From Xanthobacter tagetidis (GTDB lineage Bacteria > Pseudomonadota > Alphaproteobacteria > Rhizobiales > Xanthobacteraceae), in contig NZ_RCTF01000001.1 in NCBI RefSeq assembly GCF_003667445.1, positions 124,001-188,000 of the forward strand: DNA of 64,000 nt. The letters run 5' to 3'. The translations under genes and the position numbers were made by a program. Each line of letters starts with the position of its first letter. Positions within the stretch are counted from its first letter, which is position 1. Positions 1-7,777 of the stretch are shown here, piece after piece. The notes below the pieces were generated by a model. That model ran no database searches. It saw nothing but the letters and a program-made list of their open reading frames with translations, and was not told the DNA's origin.

Positions 1-463
1 CCGGGTCGAGCACGCTCTTCAACACCGCCTCGGTCACGGGGATGCGGTCCGGCGCGAACTTCAGCTCCGGCTCGACATCCATCTCCTTGACCCCGCTGGC
101 GGCCATGACGATGCGCGCGCTCTCCTCCTTGCCGTCGGCCTCGGCGTCCATGGCATAGACGACCGGCAACATGCGGCCGCCGGCGAAGACGCCGCGCGCG
201 GCCGCACGGCCCTTGCCGTTGGCGACCGCCCGCATGAGGCCGGTGATGCGCGCCGTGCCCGAAATCTCGTAGGCCGAATCGCTCGCCTGCACGACGAAGG
301 TGCCGCGGCCGAACTCGACGCCGGCGACGCTCAGCGAATATTTCGCCACCATGCGCCCGTCCGCGCGCGCAGCGTCGATGCCGAATGCGAGCGCCATCGG
401 CGCAAGGGCAAGCACGGTGGCCGCAAGGCGCACGTGAGACAATACCGAGGCAGCGTCGATCAT
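1..463 (-). CDS. DUF3108 domain-containing exported protein (3' end off window)
   Basis: The frame reads inward from an ATG at 463 and is still open at the window edge, so the C-terminal part is missing. The visible 154 residues start with an uncleaved-looking signal sequence (hydrophobic run around residues 12-28, then an Ala-rich cleavage region ending near ARADG). After it comes the beta-rich start of the DUF3108 family (motif KYSLSVAGVEFGRGTF, then a segment ending in PVVYAMDAE). DUF3108 proteins are periplasmic and of unknown function, widespread in Alphaproteobacteria. It is divergent from infC with a 394-base gap. Confidence 0.75.
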   Translation of the reverse strand, partial: MIDAASVLSHVRLAATVLALAPMALAFGIDAARADGRMVAKYSLSVAGVEFGRGTFVVQASDSAYEISGTARITGLMRAVANGKGRAAARGVFAGGRMLPVVYAMDAEADGKEESARIVMAASGVKEMDVEPELKFAPDRIPVTEAVLKSVLDP

Positions 464-750
464 TGACGTTCCCGTAGGACCTGCGCGCAAGCCGCCCGCT
501 CCCGCTGCGCAACGTTCGCTCCGCGCCGCAGGAAGTGCGCGGCGAACGCGGCTGAACTGTGGCTGCCGCGACTATGCCGTGGAGGCGGTACGAGCGTCCA
601 GAGCGCCGGCCGGCACCATCCCCAGCCCCGCGCCGCAGGATGCCTCGCCGGTCGGATGCACCGGGCGACCGGGCTCCCGCTCTGGTGCGCCGCACACCGG
701 TGACACCCGCGAAATCCCCGAAGGTCATTGACTTTGGCGCGGTTTATACC

Positions 751-775
751 GATCTTGGGAGCCTGCCCAAAGATC
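751..775 (+). promoter_or_regulatory. Hairpin in the infC leader
   Basis: GATCTTGGG (751-759) and CCCAAAGATC (766-775) pair with one bulged A and a six-base loop. The hairpin lies about 80 bases before the infC start and has no T tract after it, so it is more likely a leader structure than a terminator. Upstream, TTGACT at 728-733 resembles a -35 box, but no convincing -10 box follows at 16-18 bases. The rest of the 464-857 gap shows no gene. Confidence 0.4.
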
Positions 776-843
776 GGGTCCAAGAACCCCGCGGCCAGCG
801 CCGCGCATCCTGGCCCAGTGCTGCGGGCAGAGTTCAACTGCCT

Positions 844-860
844 GAGGAGCATACGCCATT
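844..860 (+). promoter_or_regulatory. infC Shine-Dalgarno and AUU start
   Basis: GAGGAG at 844-849 lies eight bases before ATT at 858-860, which is in frame with the IF3 coding sequence. The first ATG in this frame is at 870, 20 bases from the GAGGAG and without its own ribosome site. An AUU start is the known basis of IF3 autoregulation in enteric bacteria, because IF3 discriminates against AUU initiation. That the same control works here is inference. Confidence 0.7.
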
Positions 861-1394
861 CGCCGCCCCATGAGACCCGTCGCGCCGGAGAAGGATGGAC
901 CGCGCGTCAATGAGGAAATCCGCATCCGCGAAGTCCAGCTGATCGACCAGGACGGGCAGAACCGCGGTGTGCTGGCCATTCGCGACGCTCTGACGCTCGC
1001 GCAGGAGGCCGGTCTCGACCTCGTCGAAATCTCGCCCAACTCCACCCCGCCGGTCTGCAAGATCCTCGATTTCGGCCGCTTCAAGTATCAGAACCAGAAG
1101 AAGGCCAGCGAGGCGCGCAAGAAGCAGAAGGTCGTCGAGGTCAAGGAGATCAAGCTGCGCCCCGGCATCGACACCCACGACTACGAGGTGAAGATGCGCT
1201 CGATGCAGCGGTTCTTCGAGGAAGGCGACAAGGTCAAGGTGACCCTGCGCTTCCGCGGCCGCGAGATGGCGCACCAGGACATCGGCTTCAAGCTGCTTCA
1301 GAAGCTCAAGGAAGACGTGGTCACCATCGCCAAGGTGGAGAGCGAGCCCATGCTCGAAGGCCGCCAGATGATCATGATCCTGGCGCCGCGCTGA
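858..1394 (+). CDS. infC: Translation initiation factor IF-3, probable AUU start
   Basis: IF-3 binds the 30S subunit, checks start-codon and initiator-tRNA pairing and prevents premature subunit joining. From the ATT at 858 the product is 178 residues, typical for the family; an ATG start at 870 gives 174. The N-domain carries the family motif GPRVNEEIR and the region [13 protein letters not shown]; the Lys-rich linker ([17 protein letters not shown]) leads to the C-domain with [17 protein letters not shown]. The usual infC-rpmI-rplT order is not kept: a hairpin and then an opposite-strand gene follow, so infC appears monocistronic here. Confidence 0.95.
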   Translation: MRRPMRPVAPEKDGPRVNEEIRIREVQLIDQDGQNRGVLAIRDALTLAQEAGLDLVEISPNSTPPVCKILDFGRFKYQNQKKASEARKKQKVVEVKEIKLRPGIDTHDYEVKMRSMQRFFEEGDKVKVTLRFRGREMAHQDIGFKLLQKLKEDVVTIAKVESEPMLEGRQMIMILAPR

Positions 1395-1422
1395 GCGTCG
1401 CCGCGCGAAGCCTCAGGCTCGG

Positions 1423-1445
1423 GGACGCCGCCATCGGTGGCGTCC
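1423..1445 (+). terminator. Hairpin after infC
   Basis: GGACGCCGCC (1423-1432) pairs with GGTGGCGTCC (1436-1445) with a single G-T wobble. It lies 29 bases after the infC stop and lacks a T run, so it may be a 3' stabilising or Rho-linked structure. Between it and 1644 I see nothing coding. Confidence 0.4.
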
Positions 1446-1639
1446 GCCGACACCCCGGTTCCGCCCGAGGGCCATTGGGTTTCTAGCCATTCGCGAGGCG
1501 CAGGGCCTGCGGGCTAACGGGCATTCCCCCCTGGACCACCGACATCCGAAGCGAGCCCCCCGGTCGGAGCGAACCCCGGTGCGCCACGGCGCGCCTTGTC
1601 GCGCGCGCTTCTCGGCCGGCTGGCCATTCCATGCGAAAC

Positions 1640-1676
1640 GAAAAACGCCCCGCCGCATGTGCTATGGCGGGGCGTT
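1640..1676 (-). terminator. Intrinsic terminator of the minus-strand BA14K gene
   Basis: Perfect 11-base arms AACGCCCCGCC (1644-1654) and GGCGGGGCGTT (1666-1676) around an 11-base loop. Read on the minus strand the stem is followed by a T-rich tract (the AAAAA at 1641-1645 on plus). It lies about 50 bases after the stop of the gene ending at 1723. Confidence 0.8.
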
Positions 1677-1722
1677 CGGCTTTCGGGGCCAGGAGGCGGG
1701 CGTCAGCCCGCCGCCTCAGGCC

Positions 1723-2370
1723 TCACGGGCAGGGGTGCTGGTACCCGTCATAGCCGGTATAGGTGCCGGTGGCGGGGTTGTAGGAGCGGAAGCGCTGCAT
1801 GCAGTAGGCCACCGCATCGTCCGTGACGACCGCGCTGTTGGCGGCCGCGGCTGCGGCCCCGACGGCGACGGCGCTCGCCACGCCCAGCGCCACCCAGGCG
1901 CCCGTATTGTTGTAGTAGCCCCAGCCCCAGCCGGGACGGTACCAGCCCCAGCCCGGCCGCCACGGGCCCGGACCCCACGCGCCCGGAGGCGGACGCCAGC
2001 CGGGACGGCCCCAGGCAACGCCGCCCGGTCCCCATCCGGGACGGAAGCCGGGACGATAGCCGGGATAGACCGGCCGATAGCCGGGCCGCACCACGCCCGG
2101 CCGATAGCCGGGGCGGAAGGCCGCCGCCCGATACGCGCCGCCGCGATAGGCCGGACGCACGCCGACGGCCCGCATGCCGCCGACGCGGGCGCCGCGATAG
2201 CCGCCCACCCGCACGCCGCCGCCGCGATAGGCCACCTCGGCCACGGGGGCGGCATGAGCCCCGAGCTTTCCTGCGCCGACGCTGAACGCCTGCGCTCCGG
2301 CGGGGACCGGACCCAATCCGCCGACGGCGAGACTCATCGCCACGGCCATCATTTTTGCTTTGCGAAACAT
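1723..2370 (-). CDS. BA14K family protein, RPGYRP-repeat rich
   Basis: 215 residues with a signal peptide (residues 1 to about 27, ending GAQA). The middle is a low-complexity Gly/Pro/Arg/Tyr region with repeated PGYRPG units, then a hydrophobic Ala/Val segment (about 157-180), then the BA14K signature AYCMQRFRSYNPATGTYTGY ending in HPCP. BA14K proteins were first noted as immunoreactive, lectin-like surface proteins of Brucella; their exact role is unknown. The start is supported by AGGAG 9 bases upstream. A divergent paralogue lies at 2672, and the C-terminal 30 residues of the two are nearly identical. Confidence 0.85.
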   Translation of the reverse strand: MFRKAKMMAVAMSLAVGGLGPVPAGAQAFSVGAGKLGAHAAPVAEVAYRGGGVRVGGYRGARVGGMRAVGVRPAYRGGAYRAAAFRPGYRPGVVRPGYRPVYPGYRPGFRPGWGPGGVAWGRPGWRPPPGAWGPGPWRPGWGWYRPGWGWGYYNNTGAWVALGVASAVAVGAAAAAANSAVVTDDAVAYCMQRFRSYNPATGTYTGYDGYQHPCP

Positions 2371-2598
2371 TCAAGTGTCTCCTGACCTTGATGACGCAAG
2401 GTCGCAGGGATTTGTGTCGAATTCCCTGCAGGCTTGTCGCCGATCCATGTCAAACAGGCGGCAAATTCTGTGCTGTCGACATCCGATACTTCCGCGTCCC
2501 CGCGACGAAAGACCGGAACCGCCTGACACCATCACATGGCAGCACCGGGCCGCCCGCGAAAGGGTTGGGGGCAGCTGTTCACGGTGACGTGAGGTCAT

Positions 2599-2623
2599 CG
2601 AACCTCTCGCGGCGCCGGCCGTT
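2599..2623 (+). promoter_or_regulatory. Candidate EcfG-type stress promoter
   Basis: CGAAC at 2599-2603, a 16-base spacer, then CGTT at 2620-2623. This matches the alphaproteobacterial general-stress (EcfG) pattern GGAAC-N16/17-CGTT with one mismatch and would start transcription about 40 bases before the BA14K gene at 2672. The rest of the 2371-2671 gap holds no gene and no clear promoter for the minus-strand copy. Confidence 0.35.
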
Positions 2624-2671
2624 ACCTCTTCTGGACAAGGCTTGCACGCCTTCGGCAAGGAGAGAGAGTTT

Positions 2672-3121
2672 ATGAGAAAAAACAACGCACTGGCACTCCT
2701 GTTGAGTGCCACGATGGCGGCCACTCTCGCCGCACCTGTCGCCGCCCAGCCGCTTCGTGCCGCGCCCGGCGGGCTTTCCGCCGCCGCCGTGGGGCCCGAT
2801 GAAGTCCAGTACAGGCCGAGGCCGCGACCGGGGGTTCGGCCCGTGCCGCCGCGCCGCTGGGTAGGCCCGCGGCCGGGCTATCATCCCCGCTGGGGACGCC
2901 CCTACTGGCGCAATGGCGGCTGGTACTACAACAACAACGGCGCCTGGGTCGGAGCGGCGGTGGCCGGGCTTGCGCTCGGCGCTGCGGCGGCGGCCGCCGC
3001 CAACAGCAACAACAGCGGCTATGGCGACCCGGTCGCCTACTGCATGTCGCGCTTCAAGTCCTACAACCCGCGAACCGGCACCTATACAGGCTATGACGGG
3101 CGGCAGCATCCCTGCCCCTGA
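2672..3121 (+). CDS. BA14K family protein
   Basis: 149 residues from the ATG at 2672, chosen over a TTG at 2642 because AAGGAGAG lies just upstream and the product then starts directly with a signal peptide (MRKNNALALLLSATMAATLA). After cleavage near VAAQ come an Arg/Pro-rich stretch, a YYNNNGAWVGAA segment shared with the divergent paralogue, an Ala-rich hydrophobic helix, and the BA14K signature AYCMSRFKSYNPRTGTYTGY. The predicted location is the cell envelope. Function is unknown; an EcfG-like promoter upstream hints at stress induction. Confidence 0.85.
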   Translation: MRKNNALALLLSATMAATLAAPVAAQPLRAAPGGLSAAAVGPDEVQYRPRPRPGVRPVPPRRWVGPRPGYHPRWGRPYWRNGGWYYNNNGAWVGAAVAGLALGAAAAAAANSNNSGYGDPVAYCMSRFKSYNPRTGTYTGYDGRQHPCP

Positions 3122-3156
3122 CCGGCGACAGGCGGACTGAAAGACGATCTTGAAAG

Positions 3157-3183
3157 AAGGGCGGGCGCCATGCGTCCGCCCTT
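3157..3183. terminator. Bidirectional terminator hairpin between BA14K gene and aqpZ
   Basis: AAGGGCGGGCGC (3157-3168) and GCGTCCGCCCTT (3172-3183) pair with one mismatch around a CAT loop. It lies between two convergent genes (stops at 3121 and 3198). The flanking A/T runs are short on both sides, so efficiency is uncertain. Confidence 0.6.
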
Positions 3184-3197
3184 CGCGATTCCGGCGC

Positions 3198-3884
3198 TCA
3201 GTCCGGGAAATGGTGGCGGAACAGCAGCCCGGCCAGGAACGCCCCCACCAGCGGCACGACGATGAACAGCCACAGCTGCGCGATGGCCTGCCCGCCCGCG
3301 AACAGCGCCGGGCCGATGGAGCGGGCCGGGTTCACCGACACGCCCGTCACCGGGATGAACACGATGTGGATCATCACGAGCGACAGGCCGATGGCGAGAC
3401 CGGCTGCCTGGGTGATGCCCGCCTTCGAAGTGGAGCCGAGGATCACCACCAGGAACACGAAGGTCCCCACCAGTTCCGCGAGGATGGCGGCGCCGATCCC
3501 GTAGCCGCCGAGATAGTTCGCGCCCCAGCCGTTCTGTCCGAGGCCGGCGGTGCCGACATCGAAGCCCGCGAGCTTGCCGGAGGCGATCACGTACAGGATC
3601 GCCGCGCCGGCGACGCCGCCGAGCACCTGGGAGATCCAATAGAGGGGCACCTCGGAAGTGGGCAGGCGGCCCGCCGCCCAGACCCCGAGCGTGACCGCGG
3701 GATTGATGTGGCAGCCGGACACATGCCCGATGCCGTAGGCCATGGCGGTGACCGCGAGGCCGAAGGCGAAGGCGATGGCGAGCATGCCGATGGGCGCGCT
3801 GCCATAGCCGGTGAGCACGGCCGAGCCGCACCCGAACAGGACCAGCACAGCGGTGCCGATGAACTCAGCGACGTACTTCTTCAT
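3198..3884 (-). CDS. aqpZ: Aquaporin Z, water channel
   Basis: 228 residues with six predicted membrane helices and the two half-helix NPA motifs of the MIP family: HINPAV (N61) and SVNPARS (N185). His173 and Arg188 match positions of the narrow aromatic/arginine filter that marks water-selective AqpZ rather than glycerol facilitators. It sits in the inner membrane and lets water move with osmotic gradients. It is monocistronic, facing a 324-base gap upstream and convergent with the BA14K gene. Confidence 0.95.
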   Translation of the reverse strand: MKKYVAEFIGTAVLVLFGCGSAVLTGYGSAPIGMLAIAFAFGLAVTAMAYGIGHVSGCHINPAVTLGVWAAGRLPTSEVPLYWISQVLGGVAGAAILYVIASGKLAGFDVGTAGLGQNGWGANYLGGYGIGAAILAELVGTFVFLVVILGSTSKAGITQAAGLAIGLSLVMIHIVFIPVTGVSVNPARSIGPALFAGGQAIAQLWLFIVVPLVGAFLAGLLFRHHFPD

Positions 3885-4050
3885 GTGACGTCCCCCTTGC
3901 TACCCTCTATCGCGCTTAAGCTTCAGCGCACGCAAGATCAAGGACCATCCAATCCTTGGGCGAAACCTTCGGTGGAGAAGAGCTGGCTGAGAAAAGAAGG
4001 CGGATGCCTAGGTATCCGGCTCCGCACGCGCGCAGGGGCACGGATGAACC

Positions 4051-4085
4051 GTTCATGAACACACGCGGCCGCCCGCGTTCATGAA
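4051..4085. repeat. Two copies of a GTTCATGAA motif in an intergenic region
   Basis: The palindrome GTTCATGAAC (4051-4060) is followed 26 bases later by GTTCATGAA (4077-4085). The pair sits in the 3885-4208 gap between aqpZ (minus) and a small exported protein (plus). Same-face spacing of palindromes suggests a regulator-binding site, but no regulator is known from the sequence. Nothing else stands out in this gap. Confidence 0.3.
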
Positions 4086-4208
4086 AGTGAAGGGCAGCTA
4101 AAGGCGCGGTTCAGATTGGGTTCCGTAACCGCCCATTAGAACCCTCCGCATCCCGGCCGCATTGATCGGCCGCAAACTGCCAGGTGCATCCATGCCGCAG
4201 GTGTTCTC

Positions 4209-4463
4209 ATGTCGAAGTCGGTCGTGATCGGTGTCGCCGCGGCGGTGCTGGTCGCGGGGTCGGTGGGCTTCGGCACCATCGCCGAAGCGCTCCAGCCGGC
4301 GGCGGAAGCCGCGGCACGCTCCACACCCTCGGTGCAGAAGATCGGTGAGCCCGTCGGCCCTTCCGGCGCGAGCCTGACGCCGGCCTGCGGACTTCGGAAG
4401 GTTTGGGTCGCCACGGCCTCCGGCCCGCGCCTGAAATGGCGCCGCCCCTGCTCCGAGCTCTGA
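4209..4463 (+). CDS. Small exported hypothetical protein
   Basis: 84 residues starting with a short hydrophobic leader (MSKSVVIGVAAAVLVAGSV) consistent with a signal peptide or anchor, then a neutral segment with two cysteines (ACGLRK and the C-terminal RRPCSEL) that could form a disulfide in the periplasm. No family recognised. It is followed by a strong intrinsic terminator at 4538, which supports a real transcription unit. The ribosome site (GCAGGTG) is weak. Confidence 0.5.
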   Translation: MSKSVVIGVAAAVLVAGSVGFGTIAEALQPAAEAAARSTPSVQKIGEPVGPSGASLTPACGLRKVWVATASGPRLKWRRPCSEL

Positions 4464-4537
4464 CCCGTTTTCGGAATGGAACCAGACACACGGACGCATT
4501 TCCCCCCGCAACTTGCGTTTAGTGCCTGGCGCCATAG

Positions 4538-4568
4538 CCCGGCCCCGAAAGGGGCCGGGTTTTTCTTT
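4538..4568 (+). terminator. Strong intrinsic terminator
   Basis: Perfect nine-base arms CCCGGCCCC (4538-4546) and GGGGCCGGG (4551-4559) with a GAAA tetraloop, then TTTTTCTTT. It ends the transcript of the small exported protein and separates it from the next gene, which argues against a start for that gene upstream of this point. Confidence 0.9.
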
Positions 4569-4674
4569 GCGTCATCTCACCTTGGGTCAGTGTGGCCATG
4601 CGGCGCTGCTGACGATTCAGTCGGAACATGGTAGGTCTCCGCCGCTCCGCCTTGTGCGGATTTGGAGGAACACC

Positions 4675-7185
4675 ATGGTTCGGCTCACGGCCTTGAGCAC
4701 GGCAACGGTGGTCGCCTTCGCGATGGCGCTGCAGGCGCCCTCGGCGACGGCCCAGCAGGCACAGGCACAGGCACAGCAGGGGCAGACGGACGTCTTCGCC
4801 GGCCCGCCCACTTGGCCGCGCACGTTCGACCTTTCCGGCGACACCGTGCTTCAGCTCTATCAGCCGCAGGTGGACGACTGGCAGGGCGACGTAATGAGCG
4901 GCCGTGCCGCCGTCGCGATCGGCCCGAAGAACGGCGCCCCGACCTACGGCATGCTACGCTTCACCAGCCGCGTGGCGGTGGACAAGCCGGCGGGCGTCGT
5001 GCACGTGGCGTCCTTCTCCATCACCGGCGTCGAGGTGCCGACCGCGCCGGACAAGGCGCCGGTGATCCGGAGTGCGCTCCAGTCCCGCCTGCCCGAAGGC
5101 GGCATGTCCGTGCCACTGGACCAGCTCCAGGCGAGCTATGCGGTCAACAAGGAACTGGCGTCGCTGAAGAGCCAGCCGGTGGACAACACCCCGCCGAAGA
5201 TCGTCTTCACCACCACCGCGACCGTCCTGGTGCCGGTGGCGGGCAAGCCGGTGCTCAAGCCGATCCAAGGCGTGGTGGGCTTCCAGCGGGTGGTAAACAC
5301 CCGGCCGCTGCTGCTGCTCGACGAGGCCGGCACCTACCATCTCCAGGCCGCCGGCACCTGGTACGAGGCGACCGGCATCGACGGTCCCTGGGTCGTGACG
5401 CCCAAGGTCACCGACGCGCTGACCGCCGCCGGCGAGATCGCCAACAAGCAGCAGGCGGCGGACCCGCTGCTGTCGCAGGAGGGCAAGCCGATCACCCCGC
5501 CGCCGGCGATCGTGGTCTCCACCGTGCCCACCGAACTGATCCAGTCCGACGGCCAGGCGCAGATGCTGCCGGTGACCGGGGCGCCGAACCTGCTCGCCAT
5601 GAACAATGCCGACCATGCGGTGTTCATGGAGACCAGCTCGAATTCCTATTACGTCCTGATCTCGGGCCGCTGGTTCAAGGCGACCAGCCTCAACGGGCCG
5701 TGGACCTTCGTCGCCGCGAACGCGCTGCCTGCCGACTTCGCCAAGATCAACCCCAACGATCCCAAGGCCAACGTGCTGGTCTCGGTGGCCGGCACCCCGC
5801 AGGCCAAGGAGGCGGCGATCGCCGCCACCATCCCGCAGACCGCCACCGTCAAGCGCGATCTCGCCATCACCGTGAGCTATGATGGCGGCCCGCCCGTGTT
5901 CGAGGCGATCCCCGGCACCAGCCTGTCCTACGCGAAGAACTCGCCGACCCCGGTGATCCAGCTCGATGCCCAGCGTTTCTACGCGGTGCACAACGGCACC
6001 TGGTTCGCCGCCACCTCGGCCATCGGCCCATGGAAGGTGGCGACCGTGGTGCCGGACGTGATCTACACCATCCCGGTCTCCTCCCCGATGCACTACGTGA
6101 CCTATGTGCGGGTCTATGCCGTCACGCCGGACACCGTGGTGGTGGGCTACACGCCCGGCTACATGGGCGTCGTCGTCGCGCCCGGCGGCACGGTGGTCTA
6201 CGGCACGGGCTACAATTGCCCGGGCTATGTGGGCACCTACTGGATCGCCTGCCCCGTCACCTACGGGCTCGGCGCTGGCTTCGCGCTCGGCGCGGTGGAC
6301 GGCTTCGCCTTCGGCTTCGCCGCCGGCTGGGGCTGGGGCGCGGCGGTCGGCCCCTATTGGGGGCCCTATTGGCATTACGGTCCGTACGGACCCTATGGGC
6401 CCTACGGCCCGTGGGGTGGCCACTGGGGCTATACCAACGTCAACCAGGCCAACCTCTATGGCCGCTGGGGCGGCGCCGCCACGGTGAACCACGCCTGGGG
6501 CACCACCTGGAACGGGACCGAATGGTCGGGCCGCAACTGGGCCGGCCACACCGCCAACGGCACCGCCTTCACCGGCCGCTCGGCCGCCGCCTTCAACCCC
6601 TATTCGGGCAACTGGGCGGCGAACCGCGAGAATGCGCGCTACAACCCCGCCACCGGCGCACGCGGCCAGTCCGCGGCGGCGGCGGACGGCAACGTCTATC
6701 GCGGCACCGCGGCGGCGGGCCGTGAATCCACCGGCGCGAACCCCACCACCGGCACCTATCACGCCTCGCAGACCGCCGTGACCGACAATCACGGCAACGT
6801 CAATGTGGACAGCCGCGGCGTCGCCGGCAACGCGAAGACCGGCAACGCGGTGGCGTGGGACAACGGCAAGGTGGTCGCCGACCACAACGGCAACGTCTAC
6901 CAGCACTCGGACAGCGGCTGGAGCCGCGCCACCTCGTCCGGCTGGCAGAACATGGGCCGCGACTTCGACAGTTCCGGCCTCGACAACGAGAACCAGGCCC
7001 GCTCCTGGGGCCAGCAGCGCACCGACAGCTACGGCGGCGGCGGCGACCGCTGGGGTGGCGGGAGCTGGGGCGGCGACGACCGCTTCGGCTCCGGCGGCTT
7101 CGACCGCGGCTTCGGCGGCGGCGGCTGGGGCGGCGGCGGCCATTTCGGCGGCGGCTTCGGCGGGGGCTTCGGCGGCCGGCGCTGA
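4675..7185 (+). CDS. Large secreted protein with three W-x-GPW repeats and Gly-rich tail
   Basis: 836 residues from the ATG at 4675 (GGAGG seven bases upstream; a longer open frame starts before the terminator at 4538 and is not used). A signal peptide (1 to about 26) is followed by a Gln-rich linker. Three related units of about 105-110 residues end in GTWYEATGIDGPW (about 227-239), GRWFKATSLNGPW (331-343) and GTWFAATSAIGPW (441-453). A Gly/Ala hydrophobic part follows, with Tyr/Gly/Pro repeats near 565-585, then Asn/Thr-rich sequence and a Gly/Trp/Phe tail. No enzyme motif is seen. The layout suggests a surface or matrix protein; function unknown. Confidence 0.75.
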   Translation: MVRLTALSTATVVAFAMALQAPSATAQQAQAQAQQGQTDVFAGPPTWPRTFDLSGDTVLQLYQPQVDDWQGDVMSGRAAVAIGPKNGAPTYGMLRFTSRVAVDKPAGVVHVASFSITGVEVPTAPDKAPVIRSALQSRLPEGGMSVPLDQLQASYAVNKELASLKSQPVDNTPPKIVFTTTATVLVPVAGKPVLKPIQGVVGFQRVVNTRPLLLLDEAGTYHLQAAGTWYEATGIDGPWVVTPKVTDALTAAGEIANKQQAADPLLSQEGKPITPPPAIVVSTVPTELIQSDGQAQMLPVTGAPNLLAMNNADHAVFMETSSNSYYVLISGRWFKATSLNGPWTFVAANALPADFAKINPNDPKANVLVSVAGTPQAKEAAIAATIPQTATVKRDLAITVSYDGGPPVFEAIPGTSLSYAKNSPTPVIQLDAQRFYAVHNGTWFAATSAIGPWKVATVVPDVIYTIPVSSPMHYVTYVRVYAVTPDTVVVGYTPGYMGVVVAPGGTVVYGTGYNCPGYVGTYWIACPVTYGLGAGFALGAVDGFAFGFAAGWGWGAAVGPYWGPYWHYGPYGPYGPYGPWGGHWGYTNVNQANLYGRWGGAATVNHAWGTTWNGTEWSGRNWAGHTANGTAFTGRSAAAFNPYSGNWAANRENARYNPATGARGQSAAAADGNVYRGTAAAGRESTGANPTTGTYHASQTAVTDNHGNVNVDSRGVAGNAKTGNAVAWDNGKVVADHNGNVYQHSDSGWSRATSSGWQNMGRDFDSSGLDNENQARSWGQQRTDSYGGGGDRWGGGSWGGDDRFGSGGFDRGFGGGGWGGGGHFGGGFGGGFGGRR

Positions 7186-7269
7186 ACGCCGCTCGCATCG
7201 TCCTGAACATCGGGCGTGCCGGCACCGTTCGGCGCGCCCTCTTCGTTTCAGCCCGTGCGGAGACGCTCC

Positions 7270-7770
7270 ATGCGCGCCTATCGGACCCTTGCCGCCTACA
7301 ATGCCTGGGCCAATGCCCGGCTCTACGACGCCGCGGCGGTGCTCGGGCCGCAGGCCTGCGCGCGGCCCATGGGCGCCTTCTTCGGCTCGCTCATCGGCAC
7401 GCTGAACCATCTCGTGGTGGCGGATCGCATCTGGCTCGCCCGGTTCGAGGGCACGGACGGACCGCAGCCGGCGCTCGACACCATGCTGGAAACCGACCTC
7501 GCCGCCCTGCGGGGGCTGCGCGCGGCCGAGGACGCCCGGATCATCGACTTCGCCGAGAGGCTGATGCCGGAGCGGCTCGACGGCACGCTGTCCTATGCCA
7601 ACAGCTCCGGGCGCATCTTCACCCAGGCGCTTTCAAGCGCGCTGGACCATGTCTTCAACCATCAGACCCACCATCGAGGCCAGGCGCACGCACTCCTGAC
7701 CCAGTTGGGCGGGCGGGCGGCAGCACCCTCGCTCGACCTGATCGCTTTCCAGCGCGAGGCGCAAAGCTAG
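7270..7770 (+). CDS. DinB family putative metal-dependent hydrolase
   Basis: 166 residues from the ATG at 7270 (GGAGA upstream); an earlier in-frame ATG at 7216 would add 18 unrelated residues. It is a four-helix bundle DinB protein: the expected three metal-binding histidines are His47 (TLNHLV), His131 and His135 (NHQTHHRGQ). DinB members are often thiol-dependent transferases or hydrolases of small molecules; the substrate cannot be told here. It stands 84 bases after the large secreted protein and converges with opgH, stopping seven bases from it. Confidence 0.85.
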   Translation: MRAYRTLAAYNAWANARLYDAAAVLGPQACARPMGAFFGSLIGTLNHLVVADRIWLARFEGTDGPQPALDTMLETDLAALRGLRAAEDARIIDFAERLMPERLDGTLSYANSSGRIFTQALSSALDHVFNHQTHHRGQAHALLTQLGGRAAAPSLDLIAFQREAQS

Positions 7771-7777
7771 AGAACGC

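Noticed and set aside
728..750. TTGACT and TATACC before infC as a sigma-70 promoter
   Set aside because: The spacer is only 11 bases, too short for a functional -35/-10 pair.
2030..2240. Short regular DNA repeats that could look like a CRISPR array
   Set aside because: They encode PGYRPG-type peptide repeats within a BA14K gene; there are no unique spacers of constant length.
4954..7410. A very long open frame on the minus strand opposite the secreted repeat protein
   Set aside because: It is a GC-rich shadow frame: composition is Ala/Gly/Arg/His-rich without any family motif, and it runs through a well-supported plus-strand gene with signal peptide and ribosome site.
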